A DNA stretch of 64,000 nt from JAWKIW01 sp041394145 (GTDB lineage Bacteria > Actinomycetota > Acidimicrobiia > Acidimicrobiales > Acidimicrobilacustridaceae), in NCBI GenBank assembly GCA_041394145.1, contig JAWKIW010000005.1, positions 211,645 to 275,644 of the forward strand, written 5' to 3'. Positions 42,288-52,204 of this stretch are shown in pieces. Within the stretch, counting starts at the first letter, position 1, and each line of letters begins with the position of its first letter. The position numbers and the translations under genes were made by a program. The notes below the pieces were generated by a model, which saw only the letters and a program-made list of their open reading frames with translations, made no database searches and was not told where the DNA came from.

Positions 42288-43499
42288 ATGCGCTCGCTGG
42301 CCGTCCTCTCCCTGCACACCTCGCCGCTCGCCCTGCCCGGGCGGGGCGACTCCGGCGGCATGAACGTCTACGTGCGCGAGCTCGCCGGCTCGCTGGCCCA
42401 GGCGGGCGTCGACACCACCGTGTACGTCCGACGCGATCGCGGCGGCCTGCCCGACGTCGTCGAGGTCGAGCCCGGCATGCGGGTCGTGCACGTCTCGGCG
42501 GGCCCTGCCACCCTCGCCAAGGAGGAGCTGCCCGAGATCGTCGACGAGTACACGGCCGGGGTGCGCGACCACATCCGTGCCGCCGGCGACGTCGACGCCG
42601 TGCACGCCAACTACTGGCTGTCGGGGATCGCCGGTCACCGCCTCAAGCACGAGCTCGCCCTCCCGCTGGTCACCACCTTCCACACGCTCGCCCGGGTCAA
42701 GGCCGAAGGTGGTGACGCCGAGTCCGACCGGCGGGCCGAGGCCGAGGCGGAGATCATCGGCTGCGCCGACACGATCCTCGCCAGCTGCCGGACCGAGGCC
42801 GAGCAGCTGGTCGAGCACTACGGCGCCCGCGCCGACCGGATCGAGATCGTCCCGCCCGGCGTCGACCACGCCTTCTTCTCGCCGGGCGACCGGCGGGGGG
42901 CGCGAGCGGCACTCGGGCTGTCCGACCATCCCGTGCTGCTGTTCGTCGGCCGGGTGCAGCCGCTCAAGGGCCTCACCGTCGCCATCGAGGCCCTCGGCGA
43001 GCTCGGTCACCCGGATGCGCAGCTCGTCGTGGTCGGCGGCGCCAGCGGCGCCGACGGCCCGGCCGAGCTCGCCCGGGCGCACGCCCTGGTCACCTCGCTC
43101 GGGCTCCACGATCGGGTGCGCTTCGTCGAGCCCCAGCCCCACCACCTGCTGTCGACCTACTACCGCGCCGCCGACGTCTGCCTCGTCCCGAGCCGCTCCG
43201 AGTCGTTCGGCCTCGTCGCCCTGGAGGCGGCTGCGTGTGGCACGCCGGTGGTCGCCGCCGCCGTGGGCGGGCTGACGACGCTGGTCGACGACGGCGTCAC
43301 CGGCTTCCTGATCGACGGCCGCCAGCCCGGTGACTACGCGGCCGCCGTGCGCAAGATCGTCGAGGACCCGGCGCTGGCCACCGAGCTCGGCGCCCGCGCC
43401 GCCACCCACGCCCGGACCTACACGTGGTCCACCGCCGCGGCCCGGCTCCGGCGGATCTACGCCGACCTCACCGCGCGGACGCTGGTGCGCTGCGCCTGA
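42288..43499 (+). CDS. mshA: D-inositol-3-phosphate glycosyltransferase (mycothiol synthesis)
   Basis: The 403-aa GT4 enzyme joins UDP-GlcNAc to myo-inositol-3-phosphate, the first step of mycothiol. Marks: SLHTSPLALPGRGDSGGMNVYVRELA near the N-terminus (the GGMNVY signature of MshA), VPPGVDHAFFSPGDR, FVGRVQPLKGLTVAIEAL and SRSESFGLVALEAAACGTPV (E-x7-E). The next gene is YbjN-like, the usual partner of mshA in actinobacteria. The HTH gene ends 8 bp upstream. The start ATG follows a short spacer without a clear SD, consistent with translational coupling. Confidence 0.93.
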   Translation: MRSLAVLSLHTSPLALPGRGDSGGMNVYVRELAGSLAQAGVDTTVYVRRDRGGLPDVVEVEPGMRVVHVSAGPATLAKEELPEIVDEYTAGVRDHIRAAGDVDAVHANYWLSGIAGHRLKHELALPLVTTFHTLARVKAEGGDAESDRRAEAEAEIIGCADTILASCRTEAEQLVEHYGARADRIEIVPPGVDHAFFSPGDRRGARAALGLSDHPVLLFVGRVQPLKGLTVAIEALGELGHPDAQLVVVGGASGADGPAELARAHALVTSLGLHDRVRFVEPQPHHLLSTYYRAADVCLVPSRSESFGLVALEAAACGTPVVAAAVGGLTTLVDDGVTGFLIDGRQPGDYAAAVRKIVEDPALATELGARAATHARTYTWSTAAARLRRIYADLTARTLVRCA

Positions 43500-43521
43500 C
43501 CTCGGTCCGGGAGGAGCCACC

Positions 43522-43986
43522 ATGGCCGACGAGATCGCCACCCCGGAGCAGCTCGACGCCTACGAGGCCCGCATCGACGCCTGGCTGGTCGAGCAGCTCC
43601 ACGAGAACCCGGCCGTGGTCGGCATCGAGCGGGGCGGCCCCGACGAGCGACGCTGGATCGTGCGGCTCCGGGGCGAGGAGAAGGAGCTGTTCGCCGTCTG
43701 GTTCACCCTCGACCAGCGCACGCTGCAGTACGAGACCTACGTGATGCCGGCGCCGATCGAGAACCACGCCGCGTGCTACGAGCACCTGCTGCGGCGCAAC
43801 GAGAAGCTGTTCGGCGTGGCCTTCGCCATCGGTGCCGAGGACGCGGTGTTCCTCACCGGGCAGATCCCCGTCCACACCATCGACGAGGGCGAGCTCGACC
43901 GGATCCTGGGCACGCTGTGGGCGACGACCGAGCAGTGCTTCCGCCCGGCCATGCGGGTGGGCTTCGCCTCGGTCTTCCGGGGCTGA
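43522..43986 (+). CDS. YbjN-domain protein
   Basis: The 154-aa protein has the YbjN (SecB/type III chaperone-like) domain: WIVRLRGEEKELFAVWFTLDQRTLQYETYVMPAP, HLLRRNEKLFGVAFAIGAEDAVFLTGQIPV and LDRILGTLWATTEQCF. This type follows mshA in many actinobacteria. Function is unknown; a chaperone-like role is suggested by the fold. A GGGAGGAG site lies just before its ATG and it is 22 bp past the mshA stop. Confidence 0.9.
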   Translation: MADEIATPEQLDAYEARIDAWLVEQLHENPAVVGIERGGPDERRWIVRLRGEEKELFAVWFTLDQRTLQYETYVMPAPIENHAACYEHLLRRNEKLFGVAFAIGAEDAVFLTGQIPVHTIDEGELDRILGTLWATTEQCFRPAMRVGFASVFRG

Positions 43987-44210
43987 GCGCTCGACCCGGC
44001 GCTCCGGGGTTGGTCCACGAAAATCTATGTTCTTTCCGTCACTTTCGTTGCTTCTCGATCCTCTCCCTGCCTAGCGTCGGGCCGGCTCGGAGGTGCCGGC
44101 TCGGTGCCGCTTCGGGAAGGGCGGCGACCGGGTGCGCACCTCCGAGCGCGCGTCGACGCCGTGCTGCGCCACCCCGGCGGCGATCGGTGTCGCCACTAGG
44201 GTCTGGCGCC

Positions 44211-44999
44211 ATGGCACGACTCGCGATCGTCGGTGGTGGACGGATGGGCGAGGCGCTCGTCGGCGGGCTGCTCGACGCCGGGTGGGCCCGTCCCGACGAG
44301 CTGGTCGTGGTCGAGCGCCTGCCGAGCCGCCGCGCCGAGCTGGCCGAGCGCTTCCCGGGGCTGGCGCTGGCCGAGCAGCCGGTGCCCGCCGACGCGGCGG
44401 TGCTGGCGGTGAAGCCGGTCGACACGATCGAGGCGGCCCGGGCGCAGGCCCGAGCCGGCGCCGGGCGGCTGCTGTCCATCGCCGCCGGTGTGTCGCTCGC
44501 CTCGCTCGAGGCGGTCGTGCCCGCGACGGTGGCGGTGGTGCGGGCCATGCCCAACACGCCGGCGCTGATCGGGATGGGTGCGTCGGCGGTCGCCGCCGGG
44601 GCCAACGCCGGCGAGGACGACATGGCCTGGGCCGAGGAGGTCCTCGGCGCGGTGGGCACCGTCGTGCGCGTCGCCGAGGCGCACCTCGATGCGGTCACCG
44701 GGCTGTCCGGCTCGGGACCCGCCTACGTCTTCCTGTTCGCCGAGTCGCTGGTGGAGGCGGGGGTGCTGGTGGGGCTGCCCCGCGACGTGGCCGAGGCCCT
44801 CGCCGAGCAGACGCTGCGGGGCTCAGCCGAGCTGCTGGCGCGCTCGGGCGAGCACCCCGCCCAGCTGCGCAACGCCGTCACCTCTCCGGGGGGCACGACG
44901 GCGGCGGGCCTGCAGGCGCTGGAGACGGGGGCCTTTCGGGCGGCGATCCTGACCGCCGTGCAGGCCGCCACCGAGCGCGCCCGGCACCTCGGCGCCTGA
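44211..44999 (+). CDS. proC: Pyrroline-5-carboxylate reductase
   Basis: The 262-aa enzyme makes L-proline from pyrroline-5-carboxylate using NAD(P)H. It has the Rossmann motif IVGGGRMGEALVGGLL, AVKPVDTIEAARA, RAMPNTPALIGMGASA and the proC signature VTGLSGSGPAYVFLF...VTSPGGTTAAGLQALE. The upstream region 44,010-44,075 is A+T-richer than average and TAGGGT sits 8 nt before the ATG. The next gene is a small HTH gene, a common order in actinobacteria. Confidence 0.94.
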   Translation: MARLAIVGGGRMGEALVGGLLDAGWARPDELVVVERLPSRRAELAERFPGLALAEQPVPADAAVLAVKPVDTIEAARAQARAGAGRLLSIAAGVSLASLEAVVPATVAVVRAMPNTPALIGMGASAVAAGANAGEDDMAWAEEVLGAVGTVVRVAEAHLDAVTGLSGSGPAYVFLFAESLVEAGVLVGLPRDVAEALAEQTLRGSAELLARSGEHPAQLRNAVTSPGGTTAAGLQALETGAFRAAILTAVQAATERARHLGA

Positions 45000-45205
45000 C
45001 CGGTCCTCGGATGAGGAGCGTTGCTCCGGCGACGCGTCGCGTCCCGGCCGACCACGGCGGTGGACCGGTGCGCCGCCGTCCCGTTCGCCCGGCGTCCGGC
45101 GGTCGCCTGGGCCCGGTGGGCACCGCAGTCCCCCTGTGCCACTTTCGCAACACCGCAATCTCGTTGTAACGTGCGCCCCCGTGCGGAGTGAGGGGTGTTC
45201 CTGAC

Positions 45206-45439
45206 ATGGCGCAGAACCCGTCGAGGGCTCGCTTCCTGACCGTGGCCGAGGTCGCGCAGATCATGCGCGTCTCGACCATGACGGTGTACCGGCTGATCAA
45301 GGCCGGCGAGCTGGCCTCGGTGCGCGTCGGCAAGTCCTACCGGATCCGGGAGGACGACGTCGACGCCTACCTGCCAAGCGCTACACCGAGGCCGGCTGAC
45401 CCCGACACGGGCCCATCGCTCGGACTGCGGCGGCGGTGA
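45206..45439 (+). CDS. Excisionase-type HTH DNA-binding protein
   Basis: The 77-aa protein has one MerR/excisionase-like HTH (LTVAEVAQIMRVSTMTVYRLIKAGELASVRVGKSYRIREDDVDAYL). Such proteins sit next to proC in many actinobacteria and are relatives of BldC, a developmental regulator. It likely binds DNA without ligand. The ATG is read after a GAGGGG site about 13 nt upstream, with TAACGT at 45167-45172 as likely -10, giving a leadered message. Confidence 0.9.
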   Translation: MAQNPSRARFLTVAEVAQIMRVSTMTVYRLIKAGELASVRVGKSYRIREDDVDAYLPSATPRPADPDTGPSLGLRRR

Positions 45440-45452
45440 CGCCGCCGCAGTC
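45423..45452 (+). terminator. Hairpin overlapping the HTH gene stop
   Basis: Perfect 13-bp arms (GACTGCGGCGGCG, 45423-45435; complement 45440-45452) with a 4-nt loop include the last codons and TGA of the HTH gene. It lies between that gene and the SAM hydrolase gene. Confidence 0.75.
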
Positions 45453-45616
45453 GCGTCCGAGCCCGGGTCGGACGCCGGGTCGACCCGGTGTCGCCGACTC
45501 CAGTCGGGCGACCGGTCCCTCGGCAGGACCGACCTCGGTAGGACCGAGCTCCCAACGGCGTCGCGTGGTGGCGTCGCGTCCGGGCCGTCGGCGCGCTCCG
45601 ATAGCGTCGAGCGGGC

Positions 45617-46501
45617 ATGGGGCGCCGCCACGACACCGTCACCTTCCTCACCGACTACGGGCGCACCGACGAGTTCGTCGGCATCGTGCACTCGGTGCTG
45701 CGGTCGATCGCGCCCCACGCCCACGTGATCGACCTCACCCATGACATCGCGCCCTACGACGTGCGGGCCGGCGGCCTGCTGCTGGCCCGCAGCGCGCCGT
45801 GGCTGTGCCCCGGTGTCGTGCTGGCCGTCGTCGACCCGGGAGTCGGCACGCCGCGGCGGGCGATCGGCGTCGAGGTCGGCGACGGCGCCTCGGTGCTGGT
45901 CGGGCCCGACAACGGCCTGCTGGCGCCGGCGGTCGCCATGTGCGGTGGCGCCACCCGCGCCGTCGAGCTGACCAGCGACGAGCACCGCCTCGAGTCCCCC
46001 GGTCCCACCTTCGACGGCCGCGACGTGTTCGCCCCGGCGGCGGCTCACCTGTGCAACGGCGTCGACCTCGCCGAGCTCGGACCGCTCGTCGATCCCGTCA
46101 CCCTCTTCCCCGGCGTCCTGCCCGTGACCCGGGAGGAGGACGGCGGCCTCGTCGCCGAGGTGCTGTGGGTCGACCGCTTCGGCAACGCCCAGCTCAACGT
46201 CGACCCCGACGAGCTCGTGCCCTACGGCGACCGGGTGGCCCTGCGCTTCAACGGCGAGCTGCGCACCGGCGTGCGGGCGGCCACCTTCGCCGAGGTGAAG
46301 GTGGGCGAGATCGGCCTCGTCGTCGACTCCTACGGGCTGGTGTCGGTCGCCGTCGACCAGCGCTCGGCCGCCACCGAGCTGGGCCTGGGTGCGGGCACCG
46401 AGGTGATCATCGAGCCGCTCGGCGACGAGGAGCCGCCGGGTGCAGGGATCGCCACCCCGGTCGAGCTGGGGCGGCGCGGCGACGGCGGCTCGGCCGGCTA
46501 G
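45617..46501 (+). CDS. SAM hydroxide adenosyltransferase (DUF62 family)
   Basis: The 294-aa enzyme hydrolyses S-adenosylmethionine to adenosine and methionine. The DUF62 N-terminal motif (TFLTDYGRTDEFVGIV), IDLTHDIAPYDVRAGGLLLA, VDPGVGTPRR and VGPDNGLL are intact, and VLWVDRFGNAQLNV starts the C-terminal barrel. TAGCGT lies 9 nt before its ATG. A single-helix mini-protein follows 20 bp downstream. Confidence 0.92.
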   Translation: MGRRHDTVTFLTDYGRTDEFVGIVHSVLRSIAPHAHVIDLTHDIAPYDVRAGGLLLARSAPWLCPGVVLAVVDPGVGTPRRAIGVEVGDGASVLVGPDNGLLAPAVAMCGGATRAVELTSDEHRLESPGPTFDGRDVFAPAAAHLCNGVDLAELGPLVDPVTLFPGVLPVTREEDGGLVAEVLWVDRFGNAQLNVDPDELVPYGDRVALRFNGELRTGVRAATFAEVKVGEIGLVVDSYGLVSVAVDQRSAATELGLGAGTEVIIEPLGDEEPPGAGIATPVELGRRGDGGSAG

Positions 46502-46521
46502 GGGACGAGGGGGCGACGACG

Positions 46522-46611
46522 ATGCGCAAGGGCACCACCATCACCCTCGGCGTGCTGCTGCTGTTGATCCTCGGCGCCGCGTTCCTGCAGCTGTTCCTGC
46601 TCGCCCGCTGA
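46522..46611 (+). CDS. Single-pass membrane mini-protein (29 aa)
   Basis: The 29-aa peptide is MRKGTTITLGVLLLLILGAA followed by FLQLFLLAR: a short basic head and one transmembrane helix. It follows the SAM hydrolase by 20 bp and has a GAGGGGG site at a plausible distance. It is short, but the composition, RBS and lack of other signal support a real gene. Role unknown. Confidence 0.6.
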   Translation: MRKGTTITLGVLLLLILGAAFLQLFLLAR

Positions 46612-46697
46612 CCCGACCGCACCCGCGCCGCCTCCCGGTCAGGCGTTCCTGGTGTGCGCTGGGGGTGATGGGGAACGCCCGGGTGGCGGCCGAGGCG

Positions 46698-47624
46698 TCA
46701 GGACGAGCTGGCCAGGCGGTCGCGGGTGAAGCGGCGGGCGTTGACGGCGACGAGGCCGATCGCCAGGAGCCACACCACCACCCCGACGGCGACGACGGCG
46801 AGCGGCGGGGCCAGCAGCAGCGTGGACGCCTGGGCGGCGGCCAGGAAGATCAGCGGCAGGATCACCGCGCCGCCGAGCTGGTTCGCCTCCTGGGTGGTCT
46901 TCGCCCGCGACGACACCACCACGAGCAGCCCGAGCGCGAGCAGGGCGACCGCCGGCGCCACCCACAGCACCATGATCGTCCACTGGGTGAACGGCAGGAA
47001 CGGCCGCCCGGTGACCGGCCAGGCGATGGCGTTGCACATGATGGCGTAGATCACGGCCGAGCCCCAGGTGATGGCGATCGCGGGCAGGAAGGCGCCGAGC
47101 ACCTTGGCCACGAACAGGTCGCGATCGGCGACCGGCAGGTGGAGGAGCCCCTCCAGGGTCCGGCGCTCCTTCTCGCCGGCGAAGGCGTCGGCGGCCAGCA
47201 CCGCCGACACCATCAGCGGGATGACCAGCAGCATCGGCGAGAGCAGGTAGCCGAGGATCAGCACGATGAGCCGCTCGCGCTCGGGCAGGGTGAGGATCGG
47301 GTCGAACAGCTCGGTGGCGAAGGGCCCGATGTCGCGCAGCCGGTCGATCGAGGAGGCCACCTGCTCCGACGGGGCCGAGCGGGCGAACAGGCCGATGCCG
47401 AGGGGCAGGAAGATCAGCAGCACCAGGGGCACCGCGATCATCGGGATCATGATCGCCTTGGACCGCTTCACCGCGGTGAGGTCCTTCGCCATGACCGTGC
47501 GGATGGCGACCCAGTCGGTGGCGGTGCGGACCTCGTCCTCGCGGCGCGCCGCCGCCTCCGCCGCGGTCTCGACGGCCTCGGTCACGGCCGGGTCGGCCCC
47601 CGTGGGCCGGTCGGTGGCGGTCAT
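46698..47624 (-). CDS. ABC-2 type exporter permease
   Basis: The 308-aa membrane protein has a cytoplasmic N-terminal region with WVAIRTVMAKDLTAVKRSKAIM and then six transmembrane helices. GEKERRTLEGLLHLPVADRDLFVAKVL is the ABC-2 coupling region. It pairs with the ATPase at 47621; the start codon overlaps the ATPase's stop (ATGA). The exported substrate is unknown. Confidence 0.9.
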   Translation of the reverse strand: MTATDRPTGADPAVTEAVETAAEAAARREDEVRTATDWVAIRTVMAKDLTAVKRSKAIMIPMIAVPLVLLIFLPLGIGLFARSAPSEQVASSIDRLRDIGPFATELFDPILTLPERERLIVLILGYLLSPMLLVIPLMVSAVLAADAFAGEKERRTLEGLLHLPVADRDLFVAKVLGAFLPAIAITWGSAVIYAIMCNAIAWPVTGRPFLPFTQWTIMVLWVAPAVALLALGLLVVVSSRAKTTQEANQLGGAVILPLIFLAAAQASTLLLAPPLAVVAVGVVVWLLAIGLVAVNARRFTRDRLASSS

Positions 47625-48610
47625 CGGGCGTCCTCTCGACCGGCGAGGAAGGCGTCGGTGGCGGCCTCGCCGCTCTCGGCCAGGATCCGTGACTCGATGG
47701 CGAAGTAGACGTCCTCGAGCGTCGGGGGGTGGGCGCGCGCGTCGTAGACGGGCAGGCCGAGCCCGACCAGGGTGGCCACCACCGCAGGCAGGGCCTCGCG
47801 GTCGGCGAGCCGCAGCCAGAGGCCGAGGTCGCGCCCCTCGACCTCGAGCACGCCCTCGAGCGCCCCGACCGCTGCACCCACCGCGTCGTCGGCCGGGTGG
47901 CCGGTCTCGACCTCGGCGGCCATGCCGTGCCACAGGTCGCGCGCCAGCTCGTGGGGCCGACCGAACGCCTGCAGGCGGCCCTTGTGCAGCACGGCCATGT
48001 GGTCGGCGAGCTTGCCGGCCTCTCCCAGGAAGTGGGTGGCCAGCACGATCGTGCGGCCCTCGTCGGCGAGGGCCTGGATCAGGTCGATGACGTCACGGGT
48101 GCCGGCCGGGTCGAGCCCGGAGGTGGGCTCGTCGAGGAACAGCACCTCGGGGTCGTGCAGCAGCGCCCGGGCCAGGGCGACCCGCTTGCGCTGGCCGGTG
48201 GAGAAGCCCTGGGTGAAGTCGCCGGCCCGGTCGGTCATGCCGAAGCGCTCGAGCATCTCGTCCACCCGTCGGATGGCCCCGGGCCGGTCGAAGCCGCGGA
48301 GGCGAGCCGTGAACAGCAGGTTCTCGCGGGTGGTGAGCCGGTCGTCGAGCCCGGCGTTCTCGGTGAGCACACCCGTGCGGGCCCGCACCTCGTTGCCCTG
48401 GTCGACGGGGTCGTAGCCGAGCACGCGGGCGGTGCCCGAGTCCTGGCGCAGCACGCCGTTGAGCAGGCGGACGGTGGTGGTCTTGCCGGCGCCGTTGGGC
48501 CCGAGCAGGGCGAGCACCTCGCCCCGCTCCAGCTCGAAGCTCAGGTGGTCGAGCGCCACGCCGCTCGGGAAGCTGCGGGTCAGGCCCTCGGACTCGATGG
48601 CCGCGGTCAT
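47621..48610 (-). CDS. ABC exporter ATP-binding protein
   Basis: The 329-aa ATPase has Walker A GPNGAGKTTTVRL, Q-loop TGVLTENAGLD, signature FSTGQRKRVALARAL (an FSTGQ variant rather than LSGGQ), Walker B EVLFLDEPTSGLD and H-loop ATHFLGE. The GMAAEVETGHP C-terminal domain is typical of Natronorubrum/NatA-like exporters. It drives the permease at 46698. ATG 48610 has CAGACT (48619-48624) 8 nt upstream. Confidence 0.92.
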   Translation of the reverse strand: MTAAIESEGLTRSFPSGVALDHLSFELERGEVLALLGPNGAGKTTTVRLLNGVLRQDSGTARVLGYDPVDQGNEVRARTGVLTENAGLDDRLTTRENLLFTARLRGFDRPGAIRRVDEMLERFGMTDRAGDFTQGFSTGQRKRVALARALLHDPEVLFLDEPTSGLDPAGTRDVIDLIQALADEGRTIVLATHFLGEAGKLADHMAVLHKGRLQAFGRPHELARDLWHGMAAEVETGHPADDAVGAAVGALEGVLEVEGRDLGLWLRLADREALPAVVATLVGLGLPVYDARAHPPTLEDVYFAIESRILAESGEAATDAFLAGREDAR

Positions 48611-48762
48611 CGCCGGGCAGTCTGCCCCGTGGCGGCCGCCCGCGCACCGACGCCGGGCGGGCACGCCAAGTGACCCGCCGGTAACGTGGGGTCGCCCCGG
48701 TCGAGCCGGCCGGGCCGCCGGGACGCCCGGTCCGGGACCGGGCCCGTACGAAGGCGCGCCGA

Positions 48763-50256
48763 GTGAACCTCGCATCGATCATCGATCCCCACCCCCACGA
48801 CGCCGTCGCGCTGGTGAGCCGGGGCAAGGAGACCACCTACGGGACGCTGCGCGAGCAGGTGGCGGGCCTGCGGGGCGGGCTGGCGGGCCTCGGGCTGGCG
48901 CCCGGCGACCGCATCGCCGTGGCCGGCGGCAACAACTGGTACTTCGTCGCCACCTACCTCGCCGCCCTCGGTGCCGGTCTCGTGGTGGTGCCGGTCAACC
49001 CGGCGAGCCGCCCGCCCGAGCTCGAGCGCTACCTGGCGGTCACCGGGGCCAAGGCCATCGTGGTCACGCCGGCGTCGGCCGCCATCTTCGCCGCCCTCGA
49101 CCGCGCCAAGGCCCCCGACCTCGAGGTGGTGATCGTCACGCCCGGGGTGGAGGCCGACGGCGCCCACGTGCTCGACGACGTGATGGCCGCCGATCCGGTG
49201 CCGGTCGTCGGTCGTGACGACGACGACCTCGCCGTGCTCATGTTCACCAGCGGCACGGCGGGCTCGCCCAAGGCGGCCATGCTCACCCACGGCAACCTGC
49301 TGTCGAACCTCGACCAGATCCAGGCCCATCCCGGCCGCAAGCAGACCGCCGACGACGTCGTGCTCGGCGTGCTGCCGCTGTTCCACATCTTCGGCCTCAA
49401 CGTCGGGCTCGGCCTGACGCTCTACACGGGGTCGCGGATCGTGCTCGTCGAGCGCTTCGACCCCACCACCACGCTCGAGTCGGTGACCAACCACCGGGCG
49501 ACGATCGTCAGCGGGCCCCCGACGATGTGGTCGGCGTGGGCCACCCTCCCCGGTGCCGATCCCCGGGCCCTGGCCTCGGTGCGCGTCGCCGTCTCCGGTG
49601 CGGCCAAGCTCCCCGTCGAGATCGCCCAGCTCGTCGAGGACCGCTTCGACGTCGAGCTGCGGGAGGGCTACGGCCTCACCGAGACCTCGCCCGTGGTCAC
49701 CACGGCCACCGGGACCGACGCGCCGCGTGGCTCGATCGGCACGCTCGTGCCCGGCATCGAGGTGCGCCTCGTCGACCCCGAGGGTGACGACGTGCTCGTC
49801 GGTGACTCCGGCGAGATCTGGGTGCGCGGACCGAACGTGTTCGCCGGGTACTGGAACGACCCGGAGGCCACGGCCTCGGCGCTCACGCCCGACGGGTGGC
49901 TGCGCACCGGCGACATCGCCGTCGTCGACGACGAGGGCTACCTCTACCTCGTCGACCGCGCCAAGGACCTCATCATCGTGTCGGGCTTCAACGTCTTCCC
50001 GGCCGAGGTCGAAGACGTGCTGATCGAGCACCCCGCCATCGAGGCCTGCGCCGTCGTGGGCGTGCCGCACCCCTACACGGGCGAGACCGTGAAGGCCTAC
50101 GTCGTGCTGGCGCCCACCAGCTCGGCCGAGGAGGACGACATCGTGGCGTGGTGCTCGGAGCGGCTGGCCCGCTACAAGTGCCCCACCAAGGTGCTGTTCG
50201 TCGACGAGCTGCCCGCCGGCGTCGGCGGCAAGGTCCTGCGTCGCGCCCTGCGCTGA
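48763..50256 (+). CDS. Acyl-CoA synthetase (AMP-binding)
   Basis: The 497-aa enzyme activates a carboxylic acid, probably a fatty acid, via an acyl-AMP. Motifs: P-loop MFTSGTAGSPKAAMLTHGNL, REGYGLTETSPVV, and GWLRTGDIAVVDDEGYLYLVDRAKDLIIVSGFNVFPAEVED. The lysine for adenylation is in VGGKVLRRALR at the end. GTG 48763 starts the conserved N-terminus. Confidence 0.93.
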   Translation: MNLASIIDPHPHDAVALVSRGKETTYGTLREQVAGLRGGLAGLGLAPGDRIAVAGGNNWYFVATYLAALGAGLVVVPVNPASRPPELERYLAVTGAKAIVVTPASAAIFAALDRAKAPDLEVVIVTPGVEADGAHVLDDVMAADPVPVVGRDDDDLAVLMFTSGTAGSPKAAMLTHGNLLSNLDQIQAHPGRKQTADDVVLGVLPLFHIFGLNVGLGLTLYTGSRIVLVERFDPTTTLESVTNHRATIVSGPPTMWSAWATLPGADPRALASVRVAVSGAAKLPVEIAQLVEDRFDVELREGYGLTETSPVVTTATGTDAPRGSIGTLVPGIEVRLVDPEGDDVLVGDSGEIWVRGPNVFAGYWNDPEATASALTPDGWLRTGDIAVVDDEGYLYLVDRAKDLIIVSGFNVFPAEVEDVLIEHPAIEACAVVGVPHPYTGETVKAYVVLAPTSSAEEDDIVAWCSERLARYKCPTKVLFVDELPAGVGGKVLRRALR

Positions 50257-50318
50257 CCGGACCGGTACGGTCGCGGCTCGGCCGTCGCCCGACGGCCTGA
50301 CGTCACCGAGGGGGAGCC

Positions 50319-51239
<921 letters not shown>

Positions 51240-51311
51240 TGGCGACCGCCCGCCAGCCGGACCGACGCCGTGGCCGGGCCGGGTGGGAGGGCAGCCGGAC
51301 GAGCGTGCCGG

Positions 51312-51610
51312 ATCAGATCAGGCCGAGTGGATGCGGGCCGGTGGCGTGCCGGCGGCGGAGCGCTCGGCCGCCGGGCTCGGTCCGGCTGCCAGCGCCACTC
51401 GGGGACGGGCTGGGGGTGTTGGTGAGCAGGAAGCCGACGAAGATGACGGCGATGCCGACGACGAGCGCTGACCGAGAACGCGTCCATGGCGTCGAGCACC
51501 GAGTTGGACACGCCGCCGGCGCTGAGGATCAGCGTGCCGACGGCGATCACCACGTTGGCCAGCGAGGCGCGCCGGCGAGAGCGCGCCCGGACGCAGCTGA
51601 CGGACCTCAC
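51312..51610 (-). CDS. Small two-helix membrane protein (one frame break)
   Basis: In one frame the segment reads ASLANVVIAVGTLILSAGGVSN then LDAMDAFSVS, and in the next frame LVVGIAVIFVGFLLTNTPSPSP, two clear transmembrane segments. A single-base indel near 51,465 joins them to a stop at 51312. GTG 51610 is a possible start, but the N-terminal part is uncertain. It follows the longer membrane gene at 51662 on the same strand. Function unknown. Confidence 0.5.
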
Positions 51611-51661
51611 CGCCCGAGCGCCGCGCCGCCAGCGACGCCCGGCCCAGTCGCCACGCGCTGA

Positions 51662-52132
51662 TCAGCGCTTCACGATGATCACGGTGGCGGCGATGCCCGA
51701 GCCGACGGCGGCGAGGAAGCGGGGCCAGAAGCCGAACACCTCCGAGCCGCGCGGGAACACGTCGGAGGCGATGGGGTTGGTGAGCGGCGCGGCGACGACG
51801 ATGCCGGTGGCGAAGGCGGCCAGCATCGACACGATCGCGGTCCACCGGTCGCCGGTGCGCTGGTGCCTCGCCAGCAGATAGACGGTGCCGAGCGCCAGGT
51901 AGGGCACGTTCACGATGGCGCCGAACAGGTAGAAGGCCTTGAACGTCCACTCGCTCCACCCCAGGGCGGCGGCCAGCCACAGCGACGCCGAGCCGGCCGC
52001 GAACAGGAACAGCGAGATCGTCCACACCAGCTCGTGGCGCTTGCGTCGGGCCAGGTAGCGGTCGAGCGTCGACAGGGCGAACGCCAGCGAGATCAGCGTG
52101 GCGGCGGCGGCCAGGGCGGCGTGCAGGGACAT
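51662..52132 (-). CDS. Integral membrane protein, unknown function
   Basis: The 156-aa protein begins MSLHAALAAAATLISLAFAL and has about five transmembrane helices (HELVWTISLFLFAAGSASLWLAAA, TFKAFYLFGAIVNVPYLALGTVYLL, TAIVSMLAAFATGIVVAAP, FLAAVGSGIAATVIIV). I do not recognise the family. It is divergent from rex, sharing a 72-bp promoter region, so control by redox state through Rex is possible. Confidence 0.7.
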   Translation of the reverse strand: MSLHAALAAAATLISLAFALSTLDRYLARRKRHELVWTISLFLFAAGSASLWLAAALGWSEWTFKAFYLFGAIVNVPYLALGTVYLLARHQRTGDRWTAIVSMLAAFATGIVVAAPLTNPIASDVFPRGSEVFGFWPRFLAAVGSGIAATVIIVKR

Positions 52133-52166
52133 GGCGACCCTCACGGTAGAGGGCGCCGCGGGACTT

Positions 52167-52184
52167 TGTGAATCCGTGAACGAG
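52167..52184. promoter_or_regulatory. Weak Rex-like half-site at the rex promoter
   Basis: The sequence TTGTGAATCCGTGAACGA contains TTGTGAA, one half of the Rex operator consensus, followed by a second GTGAAC in direct orientation. It overlaps the -35 region of rex, whose -10 TAGATT is at 52190-52195. Full palindromic symmetry is missing, so autoregulation is only suggested. Confidence 0.4.
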
Positions 52185-52204
52185 CCAAGTAGATTCGGCC
52201 GTCG

